Positions 26,046-35,023 of a DNA stretch of 64,000 nt are shown piece after piece. The stretch's first letter is position 1, and each line of letters begins with the position of its first letter. Below the pieces are notes generated by a model. It worked only from the letters and a program-made list of their open reading frames with translations, had not been told where the DNA came from and ran no database searches. The position numbers and the translations under genes were made by a program. The DNA comes from Paracoccaceae bacterium. GTDB lineage: Bacteria; Pseudomonadota; Alphaproteobacteria; Rhodobacterales; Rhodobacteraceae. The stretch is from positions 62,001 through 126,000 of the forward strand of contig SDAL01000005.1 of NCBI GenBank assembly GCA_004153385.1. Direction: 5' to 3'.

Positions 26046-26933
26046 ATGAAAATCTCCGTACTCGACGGGCCGGCTCGAAAGAACCTTCTGTTTATCCTGC
26101 CCGGATTGTTGCTTTATTGTGCCTTCGTGTTCGTGCCGATCCTGTCTGCTGTGGGGTTGAGTTTCACCCGCTGGAACGGTCTGTCGGCGCCCGAATGGGT
26201 CGGGCTTGGCAATTACATCCAGCTTTTCGGCGATACGCGCTTTTTCACCGCGCTGAAAAACAACGCCGTCTTGATGCTGTTTTATTGTGTGCTGCCGCTG
26301 GTTTTAGGCATGGGTCTGGCCGCCGTGGTCGCCAATATCAAAACCCGCGAGCAACTGGCCGTGCGCACCTTGCTGTTCATGCCCTATATCATGCCCTCTG
26401 CCGTGATCGGCGTGGTGTGGCAATGGCTCTATAACCCTGTGTTCGGCCCGATCAACCAAGGGCTCAAAGCCATCGGTCTGGGCGCGATCGCGATCCCGTG
26501 GCTGGGGGATTTCGACTGGGCGCTGCCGGCGGTGGGCATGGTGGCCGTGTGGTATTATTTCGGGTTTTGCATGGTGATCTTTCTCACAGGGCTGCAGCGC
26601 ATCGATCCGTCGATCTTTCAGGCGGCCCGTGTGGACGGCTCGGGGCCGCTTTATACATTCCGGCGCATCACCGTGCCGCTTTTGCGCCCCGAAGTGCGCA
26701 TCGTCTTGCTGCTGACGATCATCGCCTCGATCAAAAGCTTCGATCTGATTTTCACCATGACACGCGGCGGGCCTGCCAACTCCACATTGGTGCCCAATAT
26801 CTACATGTATGATCTGGGCTTCCAGTTAAGCCGGTACGGCTATGGCGCGACCGTGGCCATCATCGGCGCGATCTTGGTGTTTGCCGTCAATTACGTGGTC
26901 CATCGCGTCCTGAAATCGAAAGACGGAGCCTGA
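26046..26933 (+). CDS. GlcNAc-cluster ABC importer permease, MalF/UgpA type
   Basis: About 295 residues from MKISVLDGPARKN, with GAGAGGA upstream; an earlier in-frame start would lie inside the intercistronic hairpin. Six hydrophobic segments begin LLFILPGLLLYCAFVFVPILSAV. The EAA loop reads FQAARVDGSGPLYTFRRITVPLLRPEV, and MTRGGPANSTLVPNIYMYDLGF is the CUT1 C-terminal mark. The stop is three bases before the next permease start. Confidence 0.9.
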   Translation: MKISVLDGPARKNLLFILPGLLLYCAFVFVPILSAVGLSFTRWNGLSAPEWVGLGNYIQLFGDTRFFTALKNNAVLMLFYCVLPLVLGMGLAAVVANIKTREQLAVRTLLFMPYIMPSAVIGVVWQWLYNPVFGPINQGLKAIGLGAIAIPWLGDFDWALPAVGMVAVWYYFGFCMVIFLTGLQRIDPSIFQAARVDGSGPLYTFRRITVPLLRPEVRIVLLLTIIASIKSFDLIFTMTRGGPANSTLVPNIYMYDLGFQLSRYGYGATVAIIGAILVFAVNYVVHRVLKSKDGA

Positions 26934-26936
26934 TCC

Positions 26937-27770
26937 ATGGCCGATATCACACAAAAAGCCGCGCGCGCGCTGGGGTTCCGCTTCATCATGTGGGGCTTTA
27001 CCCTGATCACGATCATCCCGTTTGCCATGCTGTTGCTGACATCGGTCAAAAGCAAGCAGGACCTGTTCGAGGGGGCGTTCGTCCTGCCCAGCCGGCTGCA
27101 TTTCGAAAACTTTGTAACCGCGTGGGTCGATGGGCATTTCGGTGTTTATTTCTGGAACTCGGTGATCGTTGTGGTTCCTGTGGTGGGCGTCTCGGTCTGT
27201 CTGGGGCTGCTGACCGGTTTTGCCTTCGCCTTTTTGTCTTTCCCTTACAAGAAAACGATCTTTGTCGTGTTGACGCTCGGGATGATGGTGCCGACCGAAG
27301 CCTTCATCATTCCGCTTTACTACGAGATGCGCTGGCTTGGGCTGCTCAATACCTATTGGGCGATCATCTTGCCACAAATCGCCATGTCGGTCCCGTTTGC
27401 CACGCTGTTCATGGCCTCGGCGATGCAGCAGCTGCCCAAGGATATTCTGGAGGCCGCGCTTCTGGACGGCGCCCCGCGCCGGATGATCCTGCGCCGTGTG
27501 ATCTTGCCGTTGATGCGGCCCGCGATCTCGTCACTGGCGTTGTTTTTGTTCATCTGGACATGGAACGAATTCCTGATCCCCTTGGTGCTGGTCAATGACG
27601 ACAGCCTGCGCACCATGCCGCTGGGGATGTTGTTCTTCCAAGGCCAATACACTGTAAATATTCCCGTTTTAACGGCGGGTGCTGTTTTGGTGATCATGCC
27701 GATCATCGTCGTCTACCTGATCTTCCAGAGAAAATTCATCGAAGGCCTGACCGCAGGAGCCAGCAAATGA
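26937..27770 (+). CDS. GlcNAc-cluster ABC importer permease, MalG/UgpE type
   Basis: 277 residues with six hydrophobic segments (first FIMWGFTLITIIPFAMLLLTSV). The EAA coupling loop is LEAALLDGAPRRMILRRVILPLMRPAI, and the C-terminal FQRKFIEGLTAGASK is typical of MalG-type proteins. The stop overlaps the start of the oxidoreductase gene by four bases (ATGA). Confidence 0.9.
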   Translation: MADITQKAARALGFRFIMWGFTLITIIPFAMLLLTSVKSKQDLFEGAFVLPSRLHFENFVTAWVDGHFGVYFWNSVIVVVPVVGVSVCLGLLTGFAFAFLSFPYKKTIFVVLTLGMMVPTEAFIIPLYYEMRWLGLLNTYWAIILPQIAMSVPFATLFMASAMQQLPKDILEAALLDGAPRRMILRRVILPLMRPAISSLALFLFIWTWNEFLIPLVLVNDDSLRTMPLGMLFFQGQYTVNIPVLTAGAVLVIMPIIVVYLIFQRKFIEGLTAGASK

Positions 27771-28948
27771 GCGATTTCACGACCTGTATCATCGGGCTTG
27801 GCCACCGTGTGGCCTCCCTCTTGCCCGAGTTTCACAAAAGCGCGCCAAAGATGCGCATCACCGGCGTAAGCGATCCTGACAGCACCCATCTCGAGGTGCT
27901 TGGGCCGATCGGGGCCACGCCCGATTTTTATGACGATCCCGCGCGGATGCTGCGCGAATTGCGCCCGCATATGGTGATGATCGGATCACCCAACCACCTG
28001 CATCTTGATCATTTGCGCATCGCGCTGCAAAGCGATGTGCCGTTCATATTTGCCGAAAAACCGGTGGTGATCTCGGTGGAGGAAACGCTGGAGCTGGCGC
28101 GACTGATCGCGCGCCACGATGGCCAGAGGCGTCTGATGGTGGGGCTGGTCTTGCGCTATTCCACCCTGTATCGCGCCTTGCGCGCAGCCCAAGCCCAAGG
28201 TCATATCGGCGAGGTGATGTCGATCGAGGCCTCAGAGCATATCGCCCCCTATCACGGCTCGTTTTTCATGCGCGACTGGCGTCGGTCCACCGCAATGAGC
28301 GGCGGTTTCATGCTGGAAAAATGCTGCCATGATATTGATCTTTACCAAGGAGTTGTGGGCCGGCGCCCGATGCGTGTGGCCAGTTTCGGCGGGCGCAAGA
28401 AATACCTGCCCGAAAAACGCCCGTCCCCTGCGCCGGCCTATCTGGACGAAAAGCATCCCCGCTGGAACGGGGTCGATGACGCGTTCTCGGGCGAGGCCGA
28501 TATCATCGATTACCAGACCGCGTTGGTCGAATATGAAGGCGGGGCCACAATGGCGTTCCATACCAATCTCAATGTGCCAGACCAGTTCCGCCGGTTTGCC
28601 GTCATCGGCACGGATGGCATGGCGGAGGGCGATTTCATCCGCAACACGTTCCGCGTGACCTTGTCAGATAGCGGCGAGCAGCCCCAAAACGAGACCGCCA
28701 TCGGATCGGGCACCGAGACGGGCCATTATGGCGCGGACGGCGCGATGGCCGCGGATATCGTGGCCCATGTCACGGGGCGCATGCCACATCTGCCGCTTTC
28801 GGTGATTGATGCGCTGGAATCCGGCCTGACCGCGATGGCGATGGATGCAGCGCGCCTTGAACATCGCGTGGTGGAGATGGCCCCGATCTGGGACAGCCTT
28901 GATGCAGCCCTTGCGCCCGCGGTTGCCACAACAGCAGGAGAGATTTGA
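27767..28948 (+). CDS. Gfo/Idh/MocA-family NAD(P)-dependent oxidoreductase
   Basis: 393 residues. The N-terminal Rossmann domain starts CIIGLGHRVASLLPEF and continues VSDPDSTHLEVL; the signature EKPVVISVEETLELA follows, and a C-terminal sheet domain contains GGFMLEKCCHDIDLYQGVVG, with the catalytic-type CHDID usual for the family. These proteins oxidise or epimerise sugars and inositols. Lying between permease and ATPase genes of a GlcNAc importer, it may convert an imported amino-sugar derivative, for example a chitobionate, anhydro or oxidised sugar, before phosphorylation. The substrate is not deducible from the sequence. Confidence 0.85.
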   Translation: MSDFTTCIIGLGHRVASLLPEFHKSAPKMRITGVSDPDSTHLEVLGPIGATPDFYDDPARMLRELRPHMVMIGSPNHLHLDHLRIALQSDVPFIFAEKPVVISVEETLELARLIARHDGQRRLMVGLVLRYSTLYRALRAAQAQGHIGEVMSIEASEHIAPYHGSFFMRDWRRSTAMSGGFMLEKCCHDIDLYQGVVGRRPMRVASFGGRKKYLPEKRPSPAPAYLDEKHPRWNGVDDAFSGEADIIDYQTALVEYEGGATMAFHTNLNVPDQFRRFAVIGTDGMAEGDFIRNTFRVTLSDSGEQPQNETAIGSGTETGHYGADGAMAADIVAHVTGRMPHLPLSVIDALESGLTAMAMDAARLEHRVVEMAPIWDSLDAALAPAVATTAGEI

Positions 28949-30057
28949 TGGGTAAACTGGAACTGAAAGGCCTGACCAAGTCCTTCGGCCTGATGAAAGT
29001 GGTGCACGAAACCGATCTGATCGTGGAGGACGGCGAGTTTGTGGTCTTTGTCGGGCCCTCGGGCTGCGGCAAATCGACCATGCTGCGCATGTTTGCGGGG
29101 CTTGAGGAAATATCGGGCGGCGAATTGCTGATCAATGACCGTGTGGTCAATGATGTGGCGCCGGTCGAACGTGGCATCGCGATGGTGTTCCAGTCCTATG
29201 CGCTATACCCGCATATGACGGTGTATGAGAACATCGCCTTTCCGCTGCAGGTGGCGAAAATGACACCGGCGGAGATTGATCGCCGCGTGACAGAGGCGGC
29301 GAAGGTGCTCAAACTCGAAGAGCGTCTCCAGCACAAACCCGCAGCCCTGTCGGGCGGGCAGCGCCAGCGTGTGGCGATCGGGCGGGCCATTGTGCGCGAG
29401 CCGTCGGTGTTCTTGTTTGACGAGCCGCTGAGCAACCTTGATGCGGCGCTGCGCGCCGAGATGCGGGTAGAACTGACACGGCTACACGCCAAGCTGGGCG
29501 CGACCATGGTCTATGTCACCCATGACCAGATCGAGGCGATGACCATGGCCGACAAGATCGTGGTGCTGCGCGACGGGGTGGTTGAGCAGGTGGGCAGCCC
29601 GCTGGATCTTTTCCATCATCCGCACAACCGCTTTGTGGCCAGTTTCTTGGGCAATCCGACAATGAACTTTCTGCCCGCCCGCGCGACGGGGTGTGATGCA
29701 ACAGGCGTCAGTGTGCGCATCGACGGGGTGGGGCAGGCCACGCTTCCCGTGGAGGGCGAGGCCCGCCTGGACGAGGCGATGGAACTGGGCATCCGGCCCG
29801 ATGATCTGCAACTGGGCGCGGGATCGGTGCGGTTTCATATGACGCCGGAGGTGATCGAACGGCTTGGCAACCAAAGCGTGGTTCATGGTGTGCTCGACAC
29901 GGGGCAGGCGGTCTGTGCGGTGGTGGCGGGCGGCTTCGGGCTGCGCGTCGGGGTCGCGACCGAATTCGGGTTCGATCCGGCGGCGGCCCATCTGTTTCGC
30001 CAAGGCGAAACCGCTTTGCGCCGCCGCGCCCATCGCGATGCGACCCAAGCCGCATGA
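28948..30057 (+). CDS. GlcNAc-cluster ABC importer ATPase, MalK/UgpC type
   Basis: 369 residues from the ATG whose A is the last base of the upstream TGA; a TTG one codon earlier is a less likely start. Walker A GPSGCGKST at about 36-44, Q-loop MVFQSYALYPHMTVYENI, signature LSGGQRQRVAIGRAIVREP, Walker B VFLFDEPLSNLDAALR, switch histidine YVTHDQIEAMTM, then a TOBE-like C-terminal domain from about 240. It serves the two permeases upstream and overlaps the kinase gene by four bases. Confidence 0.92.
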   Translation: MGKLELKGLTKSFGLMKVVHETDLIVEDGEFVVFVGPSGCGKSTMLRMFAGLEEISGGELLINDRVVNDVAPVERGIAMVFQSYALYPHMTVYENIAFPLQVAKMTPAEIDRRVTEAAKVLKLEERLQHKPAALSGGQRQRVAIGRAIVREPSVFLFDEPLSNLDAALRAEMRVELTRLHAKLGATMVYVTHDQIEAMTMADKIVVLRDGVVEQVGSPLDLFHHPHNRFVASFLGNPTMNFLPARATGCDATGVSVRIDGVGQATLPVEGEARLDEAMELGIRPDDLQLGAGSVRFHMTPEVIERLGNQSVVHGVLDTGQAVCAVVAGGFGLRVGVATEFGFDPAAAHLFRQGETALRRRAHRDATQAA

Positions 30058-30962
30058 ACAGCGGGGTAATCGCGGTGGATGGCGGCGGGACACGCTGCCG
30101 GCTGACCTATGACGGGCAGTATCTGGAGGAAACCGGACCGGCCAATGTCGGCTCGGATTTCGACGGGGCGATCACGCAGCTTCTGGCGGGAGTAGCGCGG
30201 TTGGCGGCGCGCGCAGGGCTGGCACAGGCGCAGCTTGCCCGTACCCCGATCTATCTGGGGCTTGCGGGCTGCGTCTCGCCTGAAATATCGGCCCGCGTCG
30301 CCGCCCACCTGCCGTTTGCGCATATTTTGGTAGAGGACGATCGTCGCGCGGCGGTGCGCGGCGCGCTGGGGCAGGACGACGGCGCGGTGGCCCATTGCGG
30401 CACCGGCTCGTTTCTGGCGCGACAACACCACGGGCAGATCAGGCTGGCGGGCGGCTGGGGTGCGGTTCTGGGCGACGAGGCATCGGCCTGCTGGGTGGGG
30501 CGGCGCGCGCTCAGCCTGACGCTGGAGGCCTGCGACGCGATCTCGCCGCACAGCGATCTGACCCGCCTTATGGTGCAACGTTTCGGCGGACCGCCGGGCA
30601 TCGTGGCCTTTGGTGTGGAGGCACGCGCCCATGATCTGGGGCGGATTGCCCCTGATGTGACCGCGCGGGCGGCACAGGGCGATCCGGTCGCGCGCCGGAT
30701 CATGACGGAAGGGGCCGCCTATCTGGTGCGTATCTTGGATATCATGGGCCATGGCCCGGACCATCCTTTGTGCCTGACGGGCGGGATCGCTGCGCAATAT
30801 GCCCCCTTTTTGCCGTCTGTGCTTGGCGCGCGGATCAAAGCGCCCGCCAGCACCCCGCTTGACGGCGCGCTGGCCCTTGCGCGGGCCTTTGCAGCCCGCG
30901 TGGCCCCTGTGGACGGCGCGCAGCACGGATCAATGCCACTGTCGATGAAAGGCACTCTATGA
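30054..30962 (+). CDS. BadF/BadG-type N-acetylglucosamine kinase-like ATPase
   Basis: 302 residues of the ASKHA fold. VDGGGTRCRLTYDG at about 6-19 is the phosphate-1 loop, LAGCVSPEISARV follows, HCGTGSFLARQHHGQIRLAGGWGAVLGDEASACWVG contains phosphate-2 and the GlcNAc-kinase-like GD-E-gs segment, and LTGGIAAQYAPFLP is the adenosine motif. BadF/BadG-type kinases include eukaryotic and bacterial GlcNAc kinases. Given nagB and nagA directly downstream, phosphorylation of GlcNAc to GlcNAc-6-phosphate is the likely role. It overlaps both neighbours by four bases. Confidence 0.82.
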   Translation: MNSGVIAVDGGGTRCRLTYDGQYLEETGPANVGSDFDGAITQLLAGVARLAARAGLAQAQLARTPIYLGLAGCVSPEISARVAAHLPFAHILVEDDRRAAVRGALGQDDGAVAHCGTGSFLARQHHGQIRLAGGWGAVLGDEASACWVGRRALSLTLEACDAISPHSDLTRLMVQRFGGPPGIVAFGVEARAHDLGRIAPDVTARAAQGDPVARRIMTEGAAYLVRILDIMGHGPDHPLCLTGGIAAQYAPFLPSVLGARIKAPASTPLDGALALARAFAARVAPVDGAQHGSMPLSMKGTL

Positions 30963-31756
30963 AAATCCTCATTCTCCCCGATGCGCCTTCGGCCTGCTGC
31001 GCGGTTGCCAACCGGATGGCGGCATTGCTCAAGGCGCGGCCCGAGGCTGTGTTGGGTCTGGCCACCGGCGGCACGATGGAGCCTGTCTATGCCGCCCTGA
31101 TCGCGCAGGCCGCGAAAGGCGCGTTTTGCGCCACCGGTTTTACCAGTTTCAATCTGGATGAATATGTCGGCCTCGCCCCCGATCATCCCCAAAGCTATCA
31201 TCACTACATGCGCGCGCATCTGTTCGCGCCTTTGGGGCTGGCGGCATCGAACACCCATCTGCCCCGTGGTGACGCCCCCGATCTTGAGGCCGAGGCCGCA
31301 CGCTACGAGCAGGCCATCACACAGGCCGGCGGGATCGATCTGCAGCTGTTGGGGATCGGGGCCAATGGCCATATCGGATTTAACGAGCCCAGCTCGTCTT
31401 TGGTCTCGCGCACACGGGTCAAGACATTGACCCGCAAGACGGTGGAGGATAACCGGCGGTTTTTCGCACCCGGCGAGACGGTGCCGGGGTATGCGCTCAC
31501 GATGGGGATCGGCACGGTCATGGATGCGCGCAACATAGTGCTGTTGGCGACGGGGGCGCATAAGGCACAGGCCGTGGCCGCAATGGTGGAGGGGCCGGTC
31601 AGTGCCAGCTGCCCTGCCTCGATCCTGCAGATGCATGCCCACGCCACAGTGGTCTGTGACCGCGAAGCGGCAGGGGCGCTCAGGATGAGCGAATACTACG
31701 AGACCGTGCACCCCGAAGGCGCAGAACCCGCGCTGACTATCGGGCCTGTTGTCTGA
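30959..31756 (+). CDS. nagB: glucosamine-6-phosphate deaminase (NagB)
   Basis: 265 residues, normal length. Characteristic segments: LGLATGGTMEPVYAAL near residue 35 (phosphate loop), FTSFNLDEYVGLAPDHPQSYHHYMR with the catalytic Asp, and IGANGHIGFNEPSSSLVSRTRVKTLT with the general-base His and Glu. The enzyme (EC 3.5.99.6) converts glucosamine-6-phosphate to fructose-6-phosphate and ammonia in the cytoplasm. The start overlaps the kinase stop (ATGA). Confidence 0.92.
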   Translation: MKILILPDAPSACCAVANRMAALLKARPEAVLGLATGGTMEPVYAALIAQAAKGAFCATGFTSFNLDEYVGLAPDHPQSYHHYMRAHLFAPLGLAASNTHLPRGDAPDLEAEAARYEQAITQAGGIDLQLLGIGANGHIGFNEPSSSLVSRTRVKTLTRKTVEDNRRFFAPGETVPGYALTMGIGTVMDARNIVLLATGAHKAQAVAAMVEGPVSASCPASILQMHAHATVVCDREAAGALRMSEYYETVHPEGAEPALTIGPVV

Positions 31757-31815
31757 TCCGTACCCGCGCTATAGGCCTGACCGCCTTCCTTCGACTGCCA
31801 GAAAGATCCCGTTCG

Positions 31816-32925
31816 ATGTCCCATCTGCTGATTGCCGCAAAATACCTTTGGTCCGCAGGCAGGCTGCTGCGCGACCACGACATCACATTGCAAGATGGCA
31901 AGGTGACGGATGTGACCCCGCGGGGGGGGGATGCGCCCGATATCAACGCCCATCTGGCAAGCGTGCCGTTCAGCGATCTGCAGGTCAACGGGGGCGGGGG
32001 CGTGATGGTCAATTCCGATCCCAGTGTGGCAGGGCTGCAGGCTGTGGCGGCAGCCCACCGCCGTCTGGGCACGGGCGATATCCTGCCCACGGTGATCACG
32101 GACCGCCCCGAGGTGATGGAGGCCGCAGCACGTGCTGTGGCCGAATGTGCGGGCGATACCGGTATTTTGGGCCTGCATATCGAGGGGCCGCATCTGTCGC
32201 CTGCCCGCCGTGGCACCCATGAGGCGGCCTATCTGCGCCCGCTTGACGGACGTACCGTGGCGCTGGTCGAAGGTCTGCGCGCGCGCGATATCGCGGTGAT
32301 GATCACGCTTGCGCCCGAACGCGCCGATCCGGGCCTTCTTGGGGCATTGGTGGCGTGCGGGGCGGTTGTGTCGGCGGGCCACAGCTCTGCCACAGCCGAT
32401 CAGGCGCGCGCGGCCTTCGGGGCCGGTGTGGGCTGTGTGACCCATCTGTTTAACGCCATGGACCAGATGACATCGCGGGCCCCCGGATTGCTGGGGGCTG
32501 CGATCAACGCGCCCGTTGCCTGCGGGATCATTTGCGACGGGATCCACGTGTCGTGGGATATGCTGCGCCTTGCGCTGGCCGCCCGTCCGGCGGGGGGGCG
32601 GACATTCGTGGTCAGCGATGCGATGGGCACCGTGGGCGGGCCGGACAGTTTCGAACTTTACGGGCGGACCATCTCGGTTGTGGACGGGCGTCTGGTCAAT
32701 GCCGAAGGGGCCTTGGCAGGCGCACATATCGATATGCGTCAAAGCCTGTGCAACCTGTGCTGCAAACTGGGCCTGCCCCTGCAAGAGGCGCTGCCCATGC
32801 TGAGCGATGTGCCGCGCGCGGTCATGGGGCTTGGCCCGCGCCGTATCGAACGCGGAACCGCTCAGGACGATCTGGTGTGCCTTGATGCGGACTGGCGGAT
32901 GATCGATATGGCGCGGCCGGATTGA
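31816..32925 (+). CDS. nagA: N-acetylglucosamine-6-phosphate deacetylase (NagA)
   Basis: 369 residues, amidohydrolase superfamily. The NagA-type DLQVNGGGGV replaces the usual HxH; HIEGPHLSPARRGTHEAAYL carries the metal-binding Glu, SAGHSSATADQ and VTHLFNAMDQMTSRAPGLLGAA the two metal and substrate histidines, CDGIHVSWDML a substrate histidine, and VVSDAMGTVGG the catalytic Asp. EC 3.5.1.25: deacetylates GlcNAc-6-phosphate to glucosamine-6-phosphate. It is 59 bases after nagB and completes the pathway. Confidence 0.92.
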   Translation: MSHLLIAAKYLWSAGRLLRDHDITLQDGKVTDVTPRGGDAPDINAHLASVPFSDLQVNGGGGVMVNSDPSVAGLQAVAAAHRRLGTGDILPTVITDRPEVMEAAARAVAECAGDTGILGLHIEGPHLSPARRGTHEAAYLRPLDGRTVALVEGLRARDIAVMITLAPERADPGLLGALVACGAVVSAGHSSATADQARAAFGAGVGCVTHLFNAMDQMTSRAPGLLGAAINAPVACGIICDGIHVSWDMLRLALAARPAGGRTFVVSDAMGTVGGPDSFELYGRTISVVDGRLVNAEGALAGAHIDMRQSLCNLCCKLGLPLQEALPMLSDVPRAVMGLGPRRIERGTAQDDLVCLDADWRMIDMARPD

Positions 32926-33676
32926 ACTCAAGAATGCGCCGCAGGGGCTGACCTGCGCGGGCTGTAGCTGTGGCATGGGCCGCGCAAGTGCCGGCCAAAA
33001 GGCGGGCATATGAGTGTGGTGTCGGCTGGGTCCCGGGGCCGCAGGGGGGGCGGTTGTTTTGCAAGGTGGGCCGCCTTCTGCCTTACGATAAAAAGGCGCA
33101 AAAGCCGCCCGCCGCTTGTCGGTTCTCTGCTGTGGCGGGCTGGCCGATGATCGCGGAATGAAAAAGGCCGCGCGGCGTTTTACAGATCCCTCGGCGGGAG
33201 GCGCGGGATGACATGCAGCCTTGGGCCAAAGGCTCGATTGGGATCGGGTGACGGATCGTGCCACAGCTCGAGGCAGATGGCTGGTGCGCGCCGGTTTTGC
33301 GGTGCGTGAGGGCGGTGAAAGACGGAGGCCTTGAACGACGGGGGCCTTGAACGATGGACGCCTTGAACGATGGACGCCTTGAACCACGCGGCTTCAAGCG
33401 ACATGGGCTTCAAGCGACATGGGGCCTCAAACAACACGGGGCCGCAATACCACTTTGGATGCGACAGGCGGCCAAACGGCCCAAGGTCGGGGCCTGCCCG
33501 CAGCGGCCCGATGGCAAATAGGCCCGCCCTTCCACCGTTCTTGGCCCACCGGTTCGATCCATGGTCCGGTTTGGCGTCTTGGTGCCTGACTGCCATGTCA
33601 GGCCACTCTTGCCGCGGCGGTTGTGCAAGCAGGCCACGCACCCCGCACATGGCATCTATCTGGGGTGCGTGGCGGA
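32926..33676. other. gene-free spacer between nagA and FAD oxidoreductase
   Basis: Both flanking genes end here (convergent). I see no credible gene. The notable content is a 113-base array of 16-bp degenerate direct repeats at 33329-33441. The rest is GC-rich sequence with apparent frames that show no family similarity. Confidence 0.6.
33329..33441. repeat. array of about seven degenerate 15-17-bp tandem repeats
   Basis: Units start at 33329, 33345, 33361, 33377, 33392, 33408 and 33425. Those at 33345 and 33361 are identical (CCTTGAACGATGGACG); those at 33392 and 33408 share CTTCAAGCGACATGGG. All carry a CTTGAAC or CTTCAAG core, which are near inverses of each other across the array centre, so it can also fold. 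It lies between the 3' ends of two convergent genes. Confidence 0.7.
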
Positions 33677-35023
33677 TTACAGTGCGGGGCCGGGGCGGAT
33701 TTTGCTGCCATCGGTGAAACGTGAAAACCGGAAGCGTGACAGATCGTGGCGCGGCGGGTCCTGACACACCAGCTCTGCCAGAATACGGCCAAATCCCGGC
33801 CCGATGCCAAACCCGTGTGCGGACATGCCTGTGCCTATCGTCAGCCCTTCAAGCGCCGCGCAACGATCCACGACCGGCACCACGTCAGGCATCGCATCGA
33901 TCATCCCAGCCCATGCCGCATGCAGCCGGACCTCGCCCAAGGCGGGGAAAAGGGCCGCGAAATTGCGGCGCATGTCTTCCACGGCCTTGGCGTTGGGGGC
34001 GGGGTTGAGCACCCGCATCCGCTCGAACGGGGTAACCGTATCGGCGCTGAAGCGTTTCTGCGTCCCCCACGCATCGGGAAAACCGCGCGGCGCGGCCAGC
34101 CGGATTTTGGTGCCGAACGGGTCTTCGCGCAGCGCGGGCAGATAGCGGCGCAGATTGCGAAACACATCGCGGCCAAGATATATCTCGTGAAAGCCCGCAG
34201 GCCCCAAGGTAAAGCCGCCATCCTGACGCCTGCGAAAGGCGATCCGTTCGTCGGTCGCAGCCCCCATATGCACCTGTGGCAGGGGACATGTGGCCGCGAC
34301 CGTGCCGCGCACCGCAAGCTGGGGGATGTGGATGCCGCTCTGGGCCAGCAAAAGCGCGCTCCACGCGCCGCCGGTCACCACCACTTCGGGCGCGCGCAGC
34401 AGGCCTTGTTCGGTCACCACCCCGCCGATACGGCCGGCGGCCACATCCAGCGCACGGACCGCGCACTCCTCCACGATGATAACGCCTTCGCGCGCGGCCA
34501 TCCGTGCAAGCGCAGGCACAGCCTTCCACGGTTCCGCGCGCATGTCAGACGGGGTCTGCATCGCGCCCAGTGCCCGCCGCGCCATGTCGGGAAAGAGCGC
34601 ATCCGTTTGCGCGCCATCGAGCAGCCTTGTATCCAGACCATGGGCCTGCGCATGCCCCATCCAGTCGTGATATTCGGCCAGTTCCTTTTGCGTATGGGCG
34701 ATATAGGTCGTGCCACCGGCGGCCAGCCCGATATCCTCGCCGCATTCATCTGCAAGCTGGCGCCACAGCGATACCGCCTCTGCGGCAACCGGCAGCTCTG
34801 CAGGATCGCGGCCCTGCTGGCGGATCCAGCCCCAGTTGCGCGAGGATTGCTCCCCCGCGATGCGGCCCTTTTCCAGCAAGGTGACGCGCAATCCACGGCG
34901 GCGCAAAAAAATCGCGGCACAGACCCCTAAAATACCACCCCCCACGATGGCCACGTCACAGGCCCGGGGCAGGGGGCCGTGGTAGGCCGCCGGCTGGTTT
35001 CGCGAGATCGGGAACGCGATCAT
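33677..35023 (-). CDS. FAD-dependent amino-acid oxidase/dehydrogenase-like protein (DAO family)
   Basis: 448 residues. The dinucleotide-binding motif DVAIVGGGILGVCAAIFLRR starts near residue 23, followed by LLEKGRIAGEQSSRNWGWIRQQGRD, a pattern common in DadA and glycine- or sarcosine-oxidase-like enzymes. The mid-protein VVVTGGAWSALL and C-terminal GLTIGTGMSAHGFGIGPGFGRILAELV (FAD O2/N3 site) complete the fold. It likely oxidises an amine or D-/N-methyl-amino acid and passes electrons to oxygen or quinone. It is coupled by a four-base overlap to the aminotransferase gene. The substrate is unknown. Confidence 0.85.
   Translation of the reverse strand: MIAFPISRNQPAAYHGPLPRACDVAIVGGGILGVCAAIFLRRRGLRVTLLEKGRIAGEQSSRNWGWIRQQGRDPAELPVAAEAVSLWRQLADECGEDIGLAAGGTTYIAHTQKELAEYHDWMGHAQAHGLDTRLLDGAQTDALFPDMARRALGAMQTPSDMRAEPWKAVPALARMAAREGVIIVEECAVRALDVAAGRIGGVVTEQGLLRAPEVVVTGGAWSALLLAQSGIHIPQLAVRGTVAATCPLPQVHMGAATDERIAFRRRQDGGFTLGPAGFHEIYLGRDVFRNLRRYLPALREDPFGTKIRLAAPRGFPDAWGTQKRFSADTVTPFERMRVLNPAPNAKAVEDMRRNFAALFPALGEVRLHAAWAGMIDAMPDVVPVVDRCAALEGLTIGTGMSAHGFGIGPGFGRILAELVCQDPPRHDLSRFRFSRFTDGSKIRPGPAL

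Noticed and set aside
31696-33387. 563-codon open frame on the minus strand
   Set aside because: Antisense to nagA and to the 16-bp repeat array; low-complexity translation.
33329-33441. Repeat array considered as a CRISPR
   Set aside because: Units are 15-17 bp, contiguous without unique spacers, and no cas gene is near.
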